Below are positions 5,154 to 5,212 of a stretch of 5,212 nt of DNA, piece after piece (the first letter of the stretch is position 1; each line of letters opens with the position of its first letter). Origin of the DNA: Candidatus Brocadiaceae bacterium (lineage in GTDB: Bacteria > Planctomycetota > Brocadiia > Brocadiales > Bathyanammoxibiaceae). Under the pieces are notes generated by a model. The model worked only from the letters and a program-made list of their open reading frames with translations. It did not search any database and was not told the origin of the DNA. The DNA is taken from positions 1 to 5,212 of the forward strand of contig JASEHG010000140.1 in the NCBI GenBank assembly GCA_030018855.1, in the 5' to 3' direction. A program made the translations under genes and the position numbers.

Positions 5154-5212
5154 CATTTACCTGATGTCATGAAAAGGCTAGCCTCCTGCTGACCTACAGG
5201 GTAAATTCTGTA

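Noticed and set aside
5116..5160. Minus-strand promoter for the DUF547 gene (CATACTAT as -10)
   Set aside because: TACTAT matches only four of six consensus bases and no TTGACA-like hexamer lies 16-18 nt upstream, so I could not place a promoter with confidence.

Overview
The window looks like ordinary chromosomal DNA from a Gram-negative-type environmental bacterium. All genes are compact bacterial ORFs with Shine-Dalgarno sites, and two proteins carry cleavable export signals. GC content is moderate and there are no phage, plasmid, transposase, rRNA, tRNA or CRISPR features. The lineage cannot be fixed from this sequence. From memory only, palindrome-plus-short-repeat intergenic DNA of this kind is common in poorly cultured groups such as Planctomycetota and candidate phyla, so a guess in that direction is weak inference.

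Layout: positions 1-509 hold the 3' part of a plus-strand pentapeptide-repeat gene whose start lies outside the window. After a 164-bp convergent intergenic region come four genes, all on the minus strand. Reading in the direction of transcription (right to left) they are a secreted DUF547-family protein (5088-3850), a glutamate-type amino acid dehydrogenase (3707-2565), an NAD(P)-binding atypical SDR resembling complex I NDUFA9-type proteins (2565-1624), and an exported eight-repeat TPR protein (1582-674). The dehydrogenase and SDR overlap by one base (TAATG) and the TPR gene follows after 41 bp, so these three are probably one operon. The DUF547 gene is separated from them by a 142-bp gap that holds a repeat element and a possible terminator, so it is more likely its own unit.

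Functionally, the dehydrogenase would interconvert glutamate and 2-oxoglutarate plus ammonium with a nicotinamide cofactor. The SDR is a second nicotinamide-binding protein that may sense or use the same cofactor pool. The TPR and DUF547 proteins act outside the cytoplasmic membrane. No shared pathway is evident beyond the coupling of the dehydrogenase and SDR.

The most unusual content is between the genes. Two copies of a composite element (588-670 and 3730-3842) combine a 15-bp palindrome, a CTTTTT tract and arrays of five C-rich heptamers. On the coding strand the arrays give G-rich tracts starting 5 and 7 nt after the stop codons of the DUF547 and TPR genes, and one of them is a strong G-quadruplex candidate. 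A second, AT-rich heptamer array precedes the DUF547 gene, and an 18-nt direct repeat (17 of 18 identical) lies at both outer edges of the minus-strand cluster. I see no convincing new defence or mobile system; the repeat family is the best candidate for something undescribed.
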